This document shows, in pieces, positions 13,269-22,883 of a stretch of DNA of 64,000 nt. The stretch is taken from the NCBI GenBank assembly GCA_021521415.1, contig JAIQDT010000167.1, positions 2,176,501 to 2,240,500 of the forward strand. The letters run 5' to 3'. Positions within the stretch are counted from its first letter, which is position 1; each line of letters opens with the position of its first letter. A program made the position numbers and the translations under genes. The notes beneath the pieces are model-generated. The model was not told the DNA's origin, did not search any database, and was given only the letters and a program-made list of their open reading frames with translations. The DNA is from Bidens hawaiensis. Lineage: Eukaryota; Streptophyta; Magnoliopsida; Asterales; Asteraceae.

Positions 13269-15222
13269 CTAGTTTGAGGCCCGTGTATTACACGGTCAAC
13301 AAATTGATCATATATTGTTAATAATATTACAATTTACATTAAAATTACAAAAAATACATAACTAAGATTACACAAATATGTGACAAATAAGTAAAAAATT
13401 TCTTTTACACCACATTTGTGATTGTATTAGTAGGTATACATTGTTTATCAAAAACCAAAACCTTTAGTCCGTGTCTGCTTGTAACTCTTAATAAGGTAAC
13501 ATATAGGTTTGCTTATAACTCTTGATATAGTCATGTATAGGTGTCTGCATGACAAAGAAAAATCTCCAAGTATATACCAACTCTAGATAAATGATAATAT
13601 ATCCATGAAACAAATAAAATAAATATTCATACATATAAAATATCATAGCTTTTAATCAATTAATAAGATGTCATTTGAGAACATGTACTCATGTTTATAA
13701 AAAAAAACATGATTATCTGAAAAACCATTTTACCTGAACTTTGATGATATAATCATCCTTAGAATCTTTAGAATTTGAAATTGATTAATCATGATAAATT
13801 TTTTTCTTTAATATTATGTGTATGACAAATTTTAGTTGACTTTATATTTTACAATTAAAATGTATAATCGAGCAACATAAAAAAAATTAAACAATAACAA
13901 AATGATTTGTTTCATTTCATATGAATGTAATTGCCACTTTTACCATTAACCTTAAACCCAACCCAAGAAAACCCGCACCCGAACCCAAACTATCCAAGCC
14001 AAGAAAATACTAACCCAAACCTGAACCGAAGAAATTTGGGTTGGTTCTTGGGTCCGAATTCTAGATTTCTGGTCAACCCGAATAAACTTTTAGTTTTAAA
14101 GTCATATATATTTTTGGGTATTAAAGGTTAAGCCTTAGCCGTTGGCATTATCAGGATTAGTCCAAGTCGATTGTTCTCATTCCACATATTATGAATCAGT
14201 TGTTTATTGTTTATTATTTTGAATATAAACACTTTAATTATGTACTAACCAACAAGTAACACTAACATAACCTCAATTCGTTGTATTTATTTAAAATAAA
14301 ATTAATAATTTAATATAATATTAGAATTATGTAAATAACTGATGAAAACAATATTCTAGGTTTCAATATCCTAAATGATTTTTGGAAAAATAAAATACTG
14401 GAATGGGATTGAAACAATTCTTTTGGTTTAAAATATCAAATTCTGTTAATTACGTAATTTATCTTATAAGGCATATTAAATTAAATATATTTAAATGTAT
14501 AAAAAAATATAAATCAAGTCATAAAACATATGTGTCTAAAGTATCTTGGTCTGAGTTATGGAAGAAAAGTATTAAAAAGTAAATATTGATCTTTTTATTG
14601 CTAAAACCTTATATACTACACAAAAAAGTCATATAAATATATGACATATAGTTTAGATAGTAAATCGTTATACCTATGAATTATTATTAAAATATTTAAC
14701 TTCAATGATTTAGTGCTAAACAACAAGATATATATAATAGGTATTCTCTATGTTTATAATAGTTATACAAAATGTTTGTATAAAATTAAGAAAATACACA
14801 TTTACTGAGTTCAAATGTATATGAGAGAACTTTAAATTTAAATTTGAAACCAATCTTATATAAAAAGTTTGTGCACTGTTGTTCGAATCCCAACTTAAAG
14901 ACAGTTTGTAGTTTACCATACAAATCCAAATTCTTCGACAATGATGCACATTTATTTTTTTAATCTACAGTTATCTATGACCTTCAAATTTTATTCTAAG
15001 AGGCATGCAACTTCAGTTTTGATATTTCCTTATTTCTCCATTAATGTTAATGAATGAATGAGTTGGTATTTACATTTAATAAAAATAAACTAAATTCATA
15101 TATTAAAATAACTTAAAAGATAAAGACCATATATTGAAATTGGTTGAAAAAATGTCAGGAGGGCTATGAGATTGATAAGTGACAAAAATAGTAGTCTTTT
15201 ATTAGAATAGATAGATTAGAGA
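13269..15222 (-). mobile_element. Non-autonomous Helitron
   Basis: On the minus strand the segment starts TCTCTAATCTATCTATTCTA at 15222, the usual plant Helitron 5' form (TC followed by a pyrimidine/AT-rich run). It ends in a 6-bp GC-rich hairpin (CCGTGT-AAT-ACACGG, 13281-13295), 12 bases and CTAG (13272-13269). The flanking host bases are A and T with no target duplication, as expected for Helitron insertion between A and T. The 1954 bp encode no Rep/helicase, so movement would need a partner. Inside I see only a CCCAACCC/AACCCAAACC-rich stretch (13950-14060) and AT-rich sequence; the short frames there are not credible genes. Confidence 0.7.
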
Positions 15223-15399
15223 TAATGCGAAATTCATTCGGTAGTTATAGATGATTTCGTTGGAGCAGATATATCTTAATTTAATATCTTCCTTACCAAT
15301 ATGTGTTTCAAACGAGATCTTTTAATTCAAATATTATAATTTCTATTATATCCATAATCCCCACACTTATATTATTATCATCTTAAATCAGGTTATATA

Positions 15400-15731
15400 T
15401 GTTGGCCTAGACGGATCAATCAACCGAATCAAACGAACTTATCAAACAAACGAACACGAGATATTGAGGTAACGACCTCAACTTTTTTCATATAATCAAG
15501 CGAACATAACAAACGAACTTCACGAACGTACACGGAGAGGATACTCCTTGACTCTCTCTTAACTCTCTCTCAACTCTCACTTATTAAAATAATAATCTAA
15601 ACCCTATATATAGACCTACTAAATTTGCTCCCTAAGACATACCTTTCCTAAACCTACTACAATTCAATTAAGTAAAATAAATATAACATAATAAACCCTT
15701 AAGTTTATTAATATTCAAGATTAATCCTACA
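15400..15731 (-). repeat. 3' LTR of the deleted Copia element
   Basis: Begins TGTTGGCCTAGACGG and ends ATTAATCCTACA in plus orientation; as a minus-strand element this is the 3' LTR. The C-rich stretch directly after it (TTCACCCCCTTAATC) is a polypurine tract when read on the sense strand. The TATA-like CTATATATAG lies at about 15604. Confidence 0.88.
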
Positions 15732-16004
15732 TTCACCCCCTTAATCTTTAATTGTATTTCTTCTTGCATTTATTCCTCCTTTTCAACTGACTATAGCATA
15801 CTTGCTTCACCGATTCTTCAAACTTAGCATTCGTTCCTTCCGTACTTAACATTGAAATCACATTGTCATTTTCTTTCTCAACTCGCTTCTTCTGATCAAC
15901 TCATTCTTGACCAATACTTTCACGAATCCAAACAAATCATTCGAGATTGTTCCAAGCCGAATATCTTTCACTTTCATAATCGGTTTCAGATCATAACATT
16001 CACT

Positions 16005-16484
16005 CTATTCATCTTCAAAGTTGTTAAGATTACAACATACCTGAAGCTTGATGTTGTATGTCTTATTCAGATTTCTCTGAACCTTCATCAACAATCTCTC
16101 TTTCTGATCATATAGCCTTAATGTCCCATTGGCTATTTCAATCTTACATCCTTCTTCATCCAACTTTCCTAAGCTAAGAAGATTGGTCTTCAACTTAGGG
16201 ATATAGATAACAACACAAAACGTTTTCTTTTCACCAGTCTTACTTACCACAGTCACAATACCTTTACCTTTGATTTCGATCTCGGATCCATCACCAAACT
16301 TCACTTGACCCGGAACTTGTTCATCCAAGGTAGTAAAAAACTCTTTCTTTCCTGACATATGATGACTTGCACCATTGTCTAAGTACCATGTACTTTCATT
16401 CTTTTCATCCTTTTCAAACACACCAGGGATAACCCTTTTTTCATTCAAACTTACCTTCTTTATTGAATCAACTGCCATGAACAA
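16005..16484 (-). pseudogene. Copia protease fragment
   Basis: A 159-codon frame containing WYLDNGASHHMSG, the retropepsin active-site signature of Copia (Asp in DNGA), followed by a beta-rich stretch (KFGDGSEIEIKGKG...VLSLGKL type) that normally leads into the pre-integrase domain. It stops at ...CCNLNNFEDE shortly before the 3' LTR, so the pre-integrase histidines, integrase, RT and RNase H are deleted. The protease would cleave Gag-Pol in a complete element. The upstream zinc knuckle, read from about 16550 to 16508, appears as CYNCDKIGYYSNEC, with Tyr in place of the zinc-binding His. The fragment is probably non-functional. Confidence 0.8.
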
Positions 16485-16973
16485 AGAAGGATCAACATCA
16501 TCTTCTTTACATTCATTTGAGTAATACCCAATCTTATCACAATTGTAGCACGTTACATACTTCCTTCTATCTTCCCATTCTTCATGTTTCCTTTTCCGGT
16601 ATTCACCACGTTCATCATTCTTACGTTCACCATTTCATCTTGGATTACCTCTTCCTCGCCCGTTGTACCTTTCACGATATCTACCATGTCCTCGGTAGTT
16701 TTCAACTTTCTTTTCGGTTTGGGTGAACATGAGCTGACTTTGGGATGAACTTTCATTCACATTCTTGAACTTGTTTCTTTCTTCATATGCCTTCAAATGT
16801 CCAACCACATCTTCAAACGCCATTGTTTCGATGTCTGCGAGTAGCTCCATCGAAGAAACAACAAGTAAATATTTATCCGGCATAGAGTTCAAGAACTTTC
16901 TTACCAAAACCTCTTCTTCAAGTACCGCTCCCAAGATCTTGTAATTTGATTGTACTCTACCCAACTTCGCTGC
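16485..16973 (-). pseudogene. Copia gag, C-terminal part
   Basis: The frame ending at 16635 starts GRVQSNYKILGAVLEEEVLV and continues FLNSMPDKYLLVVSSMEL and FEDVVGHLKAYEER, the UBN2-type Gag core of Copia elements. A basic arginine/glycine-rich segment (RGHGRYRERYNGRGRG) precedes the zinc knuckle. A stop follows GRGNPR at 16635, and the downstream part continues in another frame, so gag is broken here. The Gypsy A insertion lies immediately upstream on the sense strand; the amino-terminal part is at 27672-28070. Confidence 0.75.
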
Positions 16974-17290
16974 ATAATTGTCACACCCCGGTCGTAATGG
17001 CGGAAAACCGAGGCGTGGCGACTAGGTCGTGATTGATTGAGCACAATAGTATAAAAGTCTAAATGCATAAACATAACCAAACTGTCAAATATTACATCAT
17101 CCAGGTAACATGAAACAAATTGTTTTAATACAAAATATCAAGTTTCCAAACAACTCCTAGCCTAGCCTTCATCTCTCTAAGGCCTCTATCAGCTATTAGC
17201 TACTTCCTGCTTCATTTCCTGAAAACATGTAATAAAACGTCAACTACAAAAAGTAGATGAGTGAATTCATAGGTTAACTGATACTGTAGT

Positions 17291-17404
17291 GATAAGCCCT
17301 ACACAAGCATACTAGGCTAAGTTGTAGGGGTTTATATATAGGGTGTACCATCGGCTAACCCACCACTCCTACAACTTATCCTACTATGCTTGGTATGCTT
17401 ATCA
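17291..17404 (-). promoter_or_regulatory. TATA box enclosed in a long hairpin, 3' LTR of Gypsy A
   Basis: On the sense strand CCCTATATATAAACCCC (17343-17327) is a canonical plant TATA box. It lies inside an imperfect inverted repeat with arms of about 40 bp: GATAAGC...TAAGTTGTAGGGG at 17291-17330 pairs with CTCCTACAACTTA...GCTTATC at 17367-17404. This sets U3 as the part above about 17340. The core TTATATATAGGGTGTACC and the following GGCTAACCCACCACTCC recur in three more hairpins at 19640-20059. Confidence 0.7.
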
Positions 17405-17612
17405 TCTCAACTGAATCTGCAAGAGTTTCGTATAAAGATTCCAATTATTGTTTCCATGCATGCAGGAGGAACGGTATCAAGGATATATGTATAAGATACC
17501 CAAGAATCATATGTAATCATGCCATGATGAAAAATGATAATGATGCATAATGATCACACAAGACCTGACATCGACCCCATACAAGACCACACTATGCTAC
17601 TTGATTTCCTTG

Positions 17613-17855
17613 ATGGTAACCCAAATCGATCACTTTGGGTACCATGAGAGAATTCTAAAGCGTACTTTAGTATCTCTTGGATTTCCTAATCGATCACTTA
17701 GGAGATCCTTCGGATCCTTAATCGAACACTTAAGAGATCCTTCGGATTCTTAATCGAACACTTAAGAACCCCATAGGTCACGTGTATTCTAAATCGATCA
17801 CTTTAGAATCCCACATCTAGTGACGGCCTGTCTACCAATCGACCACTTGGAGATC
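17613..17855. repeat. Array of seven constant-loop hairpins (3' LTR of Gypsy A)
   Basis: Seven consecutive hairpins, arms then loop. H1 17615-17643: GGTAACCCAAA/TTTGGGTACC, TCGATCAC. H2 17647-17677: AGAGA..CTAAA/TTTAG..TCTCT, GCGTAC. H3 17679-17708: GGATTTCCTAA/TTAGGAGATCC, TCGATCAC. H4 17712-17740: GGATCCTTAA/TTAAGAGATCC, TCGAACAC. H5 17744-17770: GGATTCTTAA/TTAAGAACC, TCGAACAC. H6 17782-17814: ATTCTAAA/TTTAGAAT, TCGATCAC. H7 17830-17855: CCAA/TTGG plus TCT/AGA, TCGACCAC. Stems differ from hairpin to hairpin but stay complementary; loops hardly change. On the sense strand the array sits about 270-520 bp upstream of the TATA box in U3, so it also lies near the 3' end of the genomic RNA. The function is unknown. 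Confidence 0.85.
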
Positions 17856-18410
17856 AAACCTATGCACTATTGTGACCTATATTGCCACTGTTCATACGAT
17901 CACAAGACTGACCAATGAATAATGTGTTTTCATGATAAAGTATAACGGGTACATGACTTTGATTTCCAAACGTCCAATGTTCCCTAAACGCTGAGTGATT
18001 CCCATATTTACTCCTGAATATTTGATTATGCATACACAACTTCCGAGAAAGTTAAGGTACGCGTAACCTGCCATGATTACTTGTTTTCCCAATGTTCATT
18101 GTTTGCAAAAGATTTGTCAAGTGTTTATGATAAGTAATGTTTGAATAAATGTGTTTTGTCAAAACGTGTACATTTACCATGTTTTCACCCCCAATGATTT
18201 GAAAGGCTTTAAAAGAAAAATGGGGGCTATGAACTCACCTTGTTGACTAGGTGTGGTTGCTAGGGCGGTCGGGTGCTGTCAAACGTCGATCCTCTAAGTC
18301 TAGACAAGGACATAATAAGTTAACAACGCAGTTTAAGTCTAAGAGTGTAAGCCTTACACGATCTCGAGCAAAAACTAGGTTTTAAAGACGAAACAGCTTG
18401 GTTCTGACCT

Positions 18411-18733
18411 GATTCGATCGAATAGGAACACATTCGATCGAATCGAAACACATTCGATCGAATAGACACACATTCGATCGAATAGACACACATTCGATCG
18501 AATAGAAACACATTCGATCGAATAGACACTCATTCGATCGAATAGACAGACGTTCGATCGAATACGAAGCTCATTCGGTCGAATGAGTTGGAGACCATTC
18601 GGTTGCTTTCCTATTCGGTCGACTGGACTGGTTCGATCGACACATTCGATCGAATGAACTGATTCGATCGACTGGTTCGATCGACTGGACTGATTCGATC
18701 GACTGGTTCGATCGAATGAGTCTGATTCGACTC
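18411..18733. repeat. Palindrome array of 20-bp units, ATTCGATCGAAT (3' LTR of Gypsy A)
   Basis: Eight units of about 20 bp (CATTCGATCGAATAGACACA and variants) run from 18411 to 18571, then looser copies (TTCGATCGAC, TTCGGTCGAA) continue to 18733. Every strict unit holds the perfect 10-bp palindrome TTCGATCGAA with two CpG sites. The array is in U3, upstream of the TATA box on the sense strand. It could be a transcription-factor or methylation target; that is speculation. Confidence 0.88.
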
Positions 18734-19273
18734 CTTCAAGCTGGGCGACGGAGATACCCACGGGTTTTCCAGATTTTCCAGATTTTTGACCCAAAATCGA
18801 AGTTTTTGACATGGAAATGCTCGGGATTGAAAGGGGTATCGATTCCTAGTACTTTTAAACACAAAAGCTTGCATTTTGACACCAAAAATGACGGTTTTTG
18901 ACCAAGAACACACTTGACACAAAAGTCGGAGTTTTTGCTCGATTCGGGGCGGGTTTTGGTTGTAAAAACGTATGATTTTCAAGAAGATCTTACCGACAAC
19001 AACGATAAACAGATTGGTGGACTCGAATCTTAGATTGGATGACTTTCTCTCACTACTCTCTCTCTAGAAGTGGGAGTGTTTGGGTGGGAAGTGTTGGTGG
19101 AAATGAAAGAGATGGTGTAAGAATACTTGATTTTCCGCTTAAATACTCGGGTGACTCGGGTTCGGGTTTAGGCTACCGACGGGTCAAGACTAGTCGAGTT
19201 CATAAGTTTTTAAACAAACTAAAACTTTTTCAGCAAAACTTTTATAAACCATTTTCCGAATAATTATTTAAAA

Positions 19274-19315
<42 letters not shown>

Positions 19316-19514
19316 AAGAACATTTTATTTTTCAAAAGCATAAAAATTAATATTTTCCAGGCGTAAATGTCGTTTTATAAAATAAACATTTCAAATGATA
19401 AAAGCAGATTTCTCCAATGATATGGGTTCCGAACTTATCGTCCAGAACCCCAAAGTGTATAGTTTCCGATGATTCCTTGATTTTTGTCTACCAGTCAAAT
19501 TCCAGGGCGTTACA

Positions 19515-19528
19515 TCCTCCCCAACTTA
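19515..19528 (-). other. Polypurine tract of Gypsy A
   Basis: The sense strand reads GTTGGGGAGGA directly before the 3' LTR, the plus-strand DNA primer. An AATTTCGGGACGAAATT palindrome lies just upstream, a motif also seen at the same place in Gypsy B (47229-47247). Confidence 0.85.
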
Positions 19529-19639
19529 GGGGAATTTCGTCCCGAAATTTAGCTTTTTAGTATACTTGATGCATCGATGATTAAGATTACATGATCCCAT
19601 GATGACCACTATGCGCCACCACTTCTAATATTCGTCTCA

Positions 19640-20059
19640 GGCACCACCCAAATCAAGCCGAAGGGGCTTATATATAGGGTGTACCAGCGGCTAACCCACC
19701 ACTCCTTCAACCTTACTTGGGTGTTTCCTTCGACTCCTATTAGATCAATGACACACAGGACGACACACTATTTTCCACTACAAGGCATCATCCTCAAGCT
19801 TTACATCAGACATATTCATTTCGGATTGAAGGGGTTTATATATAGGGTGTACCAGCGGCTAACCCACCACTCCTTCAATCTTCCGCGAATATTACCCTCG
19901 GTAATTCTTGAATTCAATGTCTCACAGCTGCCACGCTAACTATAAGTCCCTAAATTCCAGGTTTCGCTTCAGACATATTCAACTCGTGCCGAAGAGGTTT
20001 ATATATAGGGTGTACCAGCGGCTAACCCACCACTTCTTCAACCTTTGTCGAATATTTCT
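19640..20059 (-). repeat. Three ~165-bp tandem repeats with TATA-containing hairpins, 3' untranslated region of Gypsy A
   Basis: Hairpins at 19640-19727, 19809-19896 and 19971-20059 share the core TTATATATAGGGTGTACC...GGCTAACCCACCACT with the LTR TATA hairpin, while flanks and arms have diverged. Arms still match within each copy: CACCCAAATCAAG with CTTACTTGGGTG in the first, ATATTC..GATTGAAGG with CCTTCAATC..GAATAT in the second, and ATATTCAA..GAAGAGG with CTTCTTC..TCGAATAT in the third. They lie between the pol stop and the polypurine tract. On the sense strand each displays the same CTATATATAA box, so they might act as extra promoters or as RNA structures. Confidence 0.75.
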
Positions 20060-20498
20060 CTACACGAACCTTGAGTTCACGACTTCTAGTTACACAATAG
20101 CATATTGCTTATACACGTATACACCTGTGACCTTGATGTAATTATATTCCGGACTATAATTACGAGCTCACCTTGTATCAATGTATAAGCTCTATTGTGT
20201 GCGGCTAGAAAATTTGACACGACACCACACACATACACACAACCATGCTCCATGAATGCAAGAATGAATGACAAATTTTTGGCTTAAATAATGTATAAAT
20301 TTCCCCAAAATTCATATGATTGAGTAGATATGACTTGTGCTCCCAGCATGAGCCCTGAGTAGCCAAATTTGTGGATGCAAATAAAAGAATACTTATAAGC
20401 ATAATAAGGCAACACGATATTCATTGAATAACACAATTATTTGATACATGCTGCAAATGTTATATTGACTTCTAGACAATAGATTACAAGAATAGAGA
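20060..20498 (-). other. Gypsy A 3' untranslated region, no further structure
   Basis: Non-coding stretch between the pol stop (20499) and the TATA-hairpin repeats. I see an ACACACACATACACACAAC run near 20220 but nothing else notable. Confidence 0.6.
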
Positions 20499-22883
20499 CT
20501 AAGAGAACAGATGAGGGTATTTCTCCTTCATTTGATCTTCGCGTTCCCATGTAAACTCGGGTCCGCGTTTGTTATTCCATCGAACATTCACAAGCGGTAT
20601 GCGGCTACGCTTGGTCTTCTTGACCTCGCGATCCAAGATTTCGACGGGTTCTTCAACAAAAAGCAGATTGTCGTTAATTCGAACCTCGTCGACGGGAATG
20701 AGAAGGGCCTCGTCAACAAGACACTTCTTTAACTGCGAAACATGAAAAACATTGTGAACTCTACCGAGTTCCGGCGGCAGCTCAAGACGATAGGCAACTG
20801 GTCCGATCCTTTCAAGGATTTTGAATGGTCCAACATACCTAGGAGCGAACTTTCCCTTCTTCCCGAAACGGACTACGCCCTTCCAGGGGGAAACTTTCAG
20901 CAGAACACGGTCACCAACTTGAAACTCGAGTGGCTTGCGTCGTTTGTCTGCGTAGTACTTATGCCGACAACGGGCGTCTTTGAGTCGCTGTTGAATGATA
21001 GCGATTTGATCGGTTGTTTCCTGTATTAGTTCCGGGCCGATGATCTGTGAATCCCCGGTCTCGGACCAACACAAGGGTGAGCGACACTTGCGACCGTAAA
21101 GAGCTTCAAACGGCGCGCATTTAATAGAAGAGTGGTAACTATTGTTGTAAGAAAATTCTGCCAGCGGCAGATGAGCTTCCCAACTATTACCGAATTCAAG
21201 GATACAAGCTCTCAACATGTCCTCTAGGGTTTGTATGGTCCTCTCGCTCTGCCCATCAGTTTCTGGATGATAGGAAGAGCTAAGCTTCACACTTGTCCCA
21301 AAGGCCTTTTGCAAAGATTTCCAGAACCTGGAAGAAAAACTGCTGTCGCGATCAGACGTAATGCCCTTAGGCACACCATGACGGGAAACGATCTCACGAA
21401 TGTATATCCGCGCCAACTTTTCCGTAGTGTAGTCCTCACGAACCGGGATAAAGTGAGCGGATTTAGTTAGAATGTCCACAATAACCCAAATTGAGTCATG
21501 ACCGCTAGGCGTCCGCGGTAGCTTGGTGATGAAATCCATAGCTAACTCTTCCCACTTCCACTGAGGAATAATAGGTTGCTGAAGCAGCCCAGACGGCCTT
21601 CGATGCTCTGTCTTGACTCGCGAACAAGTCAAACATCTCATCACGTATAAAGCGATGTCTTTCTTCATCCCGGGCCACCAATAATGAGGTTTAAGATCTT
21701 GATACATTTTGCTGCTGCCGGGATGAATCGAGTATCTGGACTTGTGGGCTTCACTTAGAATAAGCGTTCGAAGAGGCTCAGAGTTTGGGATCCATGCTCG
21801 ATCAAGAAAATAGAGGATGCCGTCCAACTTGGTTTCGAATTTCTGTTCGGCTCCACACGACAAAACGCCCTTGAGATCTCCATTCACAAGCGCCTGATTC
21901 TGAGCTTCGCGAATTAAGGAGGGAAGATTGGATTGAATTCGAATAGAGTGCAGCTGGGTCCTTTCTTTACGACTCAATGCGTCAGCCACCACATTAGCCT
22001 TTCCCGGGTGGTAGCGGATTTCACAATCGTAATCGCTGAGAAGTTCGACCCAGCGTCGCTGCCTCATGTTCAACTCTTTCTGATGGAGGATGTGCTGTAA
22101 GCTCTTGTGGTCGGTATAGATGACACACTTCGTGCCGTACAGGTAGTGTCTCCAGATTTTTAAGGCAAACACCACAGCACCCAACTCGAGGTCATGCGTG
22201 GCGTAGTTCTTTTCGTGCACCTTGAGTTGTCGAGAAGCGTAAGCGATGACCTTCCCTCGTTGCATTAAAACGCAACCGAGGCCTTGATTTGAAGCATCGC
22301 AATAAACGGTAAAGTCATCGTCACCTTCCGGAAGCGATAGAATCGGTGCACGGCAAAGTTTATTCTTCAGAGTTTGGAAGGCTTCCTCTTGATCTCGTCC
22401 CCACACGAAGGGTTCTCCCTTCTGAGTCAGAGTGGTCAAAGGCAAGGCAATCCTGGAGAAGTTTGAGATAAATCGGCGGTAGTAACCAGCCATTCCAAGA
22501 AATGAACGGATTTCGGTAGGTGTTTTAGGCGCTACCCAATTTCTGATGGCTTCTACCTTGGCAGGGTCGACGTGTATGCCGTCGACATTGATAACATGTC
22601 CCAAGAATTGAACTTCCTTTAGCCAAAATTCGCACTTGGAGAGCTTGGCATATAGTTGTTCCTTCCTGAGAAGCTCCAAAATAAGCCTGAGATGAAGCTC
22701 ATGATCGGTCCTCGAACGAGAATAAATGAGAATATCGTCTATGAAAACAATGACAAACTGGTCGAGATATGGACGGCAAACGCGATTCATCAGATCCATG
22801 AAAATGGCGGGGGCATTGGTCATTCCAAAAGGCATAACCATGAACTCGTAATGACCGTAACGAGTTCGGAACGCAGATCGATC
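20499..22883 (-). pseudogene. Gypsy A RT (C-terminal)-RNase H-integrase-chromodomain frame
   Basis: Open from 22883, first ATG 22841 ([14 protein letters not shown]). RT catalytic FIDD ([11 protein letters not shown]) is present. RNase H follows ([15 protein letters not shown]...[11 protein letters not shown]...ADALSRK). The integrase zinc finger shows H-H-C-C ([10 protein letters not shown]...CLTCSRVK), and the DDE core shows [12 protein letters not shown] and TDGQSERT. The C-terminal [12 protein letters not shown]...[16 protein letters not shown] is chromodomain-like, thought to steer integration to heterochromatin. [13 protein letters not shown] has Ile where relatives usually have Arg. 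It is fused out of frame to the upstream gag-RT frame, so a normal Pol cannot be made from this copy. Confidence 0.87.

Larger units (their letters stand above)
16979..19514 (-). repeat. 3' LTR of Gypsy A
   Basis: Runs from TGTCACACCCCGG to GGGCGTTACA. Sense-strand order is U3 (19514 down to about 17310) with palindrome array, hairpin array and TATA box, then a short R-U5. Contains a 36-T run at 19276-19311. Frames in it (such as repeats of SIRSNV) are by-products of the palindromic repeats. Confidence 0.93.

Noticed and set aside
13931..14131. A small proline/asparagine-rich gene in the Helitron
   Set aside because: Low-complexity CCCAACCC-type DNA gives this composition; there is no start context or homology that I recognise.
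18411..18733. A CRISPR-like array (short regular repeats) in the Gypsy A LTR
   Set aside because: Units are 20 bp with no distinct spacers, the sequence is palindromic throughout, and it lies in a plant LTR present twice.
18320..18982. Overlapping minus-strand frames rich in SIRSNV/YSIECV repeats (also 26478-27140)
   Set aside because: They are by-products of reading the 20-bp palindrome array, are duplicated with the LTRs and resemble no protein.
16979..19514. The Gypsy A LTR pair as a segmental host duplication
   Set aside because: Primer site, polypurine tract, target duplication and pol between the copies show they are LTRs.
19679..20141. Two plus-strand frames with repeated VYQRLTHH peptides
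   Set aside because: They reflect the repeated TATA-hairpin core, antisense to the element, not a protein repeat.
22699..22883. A programmed frameshift between the two Gypsy A frames
   Set aside because: The junction lacks part of the conserved RT domain, so it is a deletion with frameshift rather than recoding.
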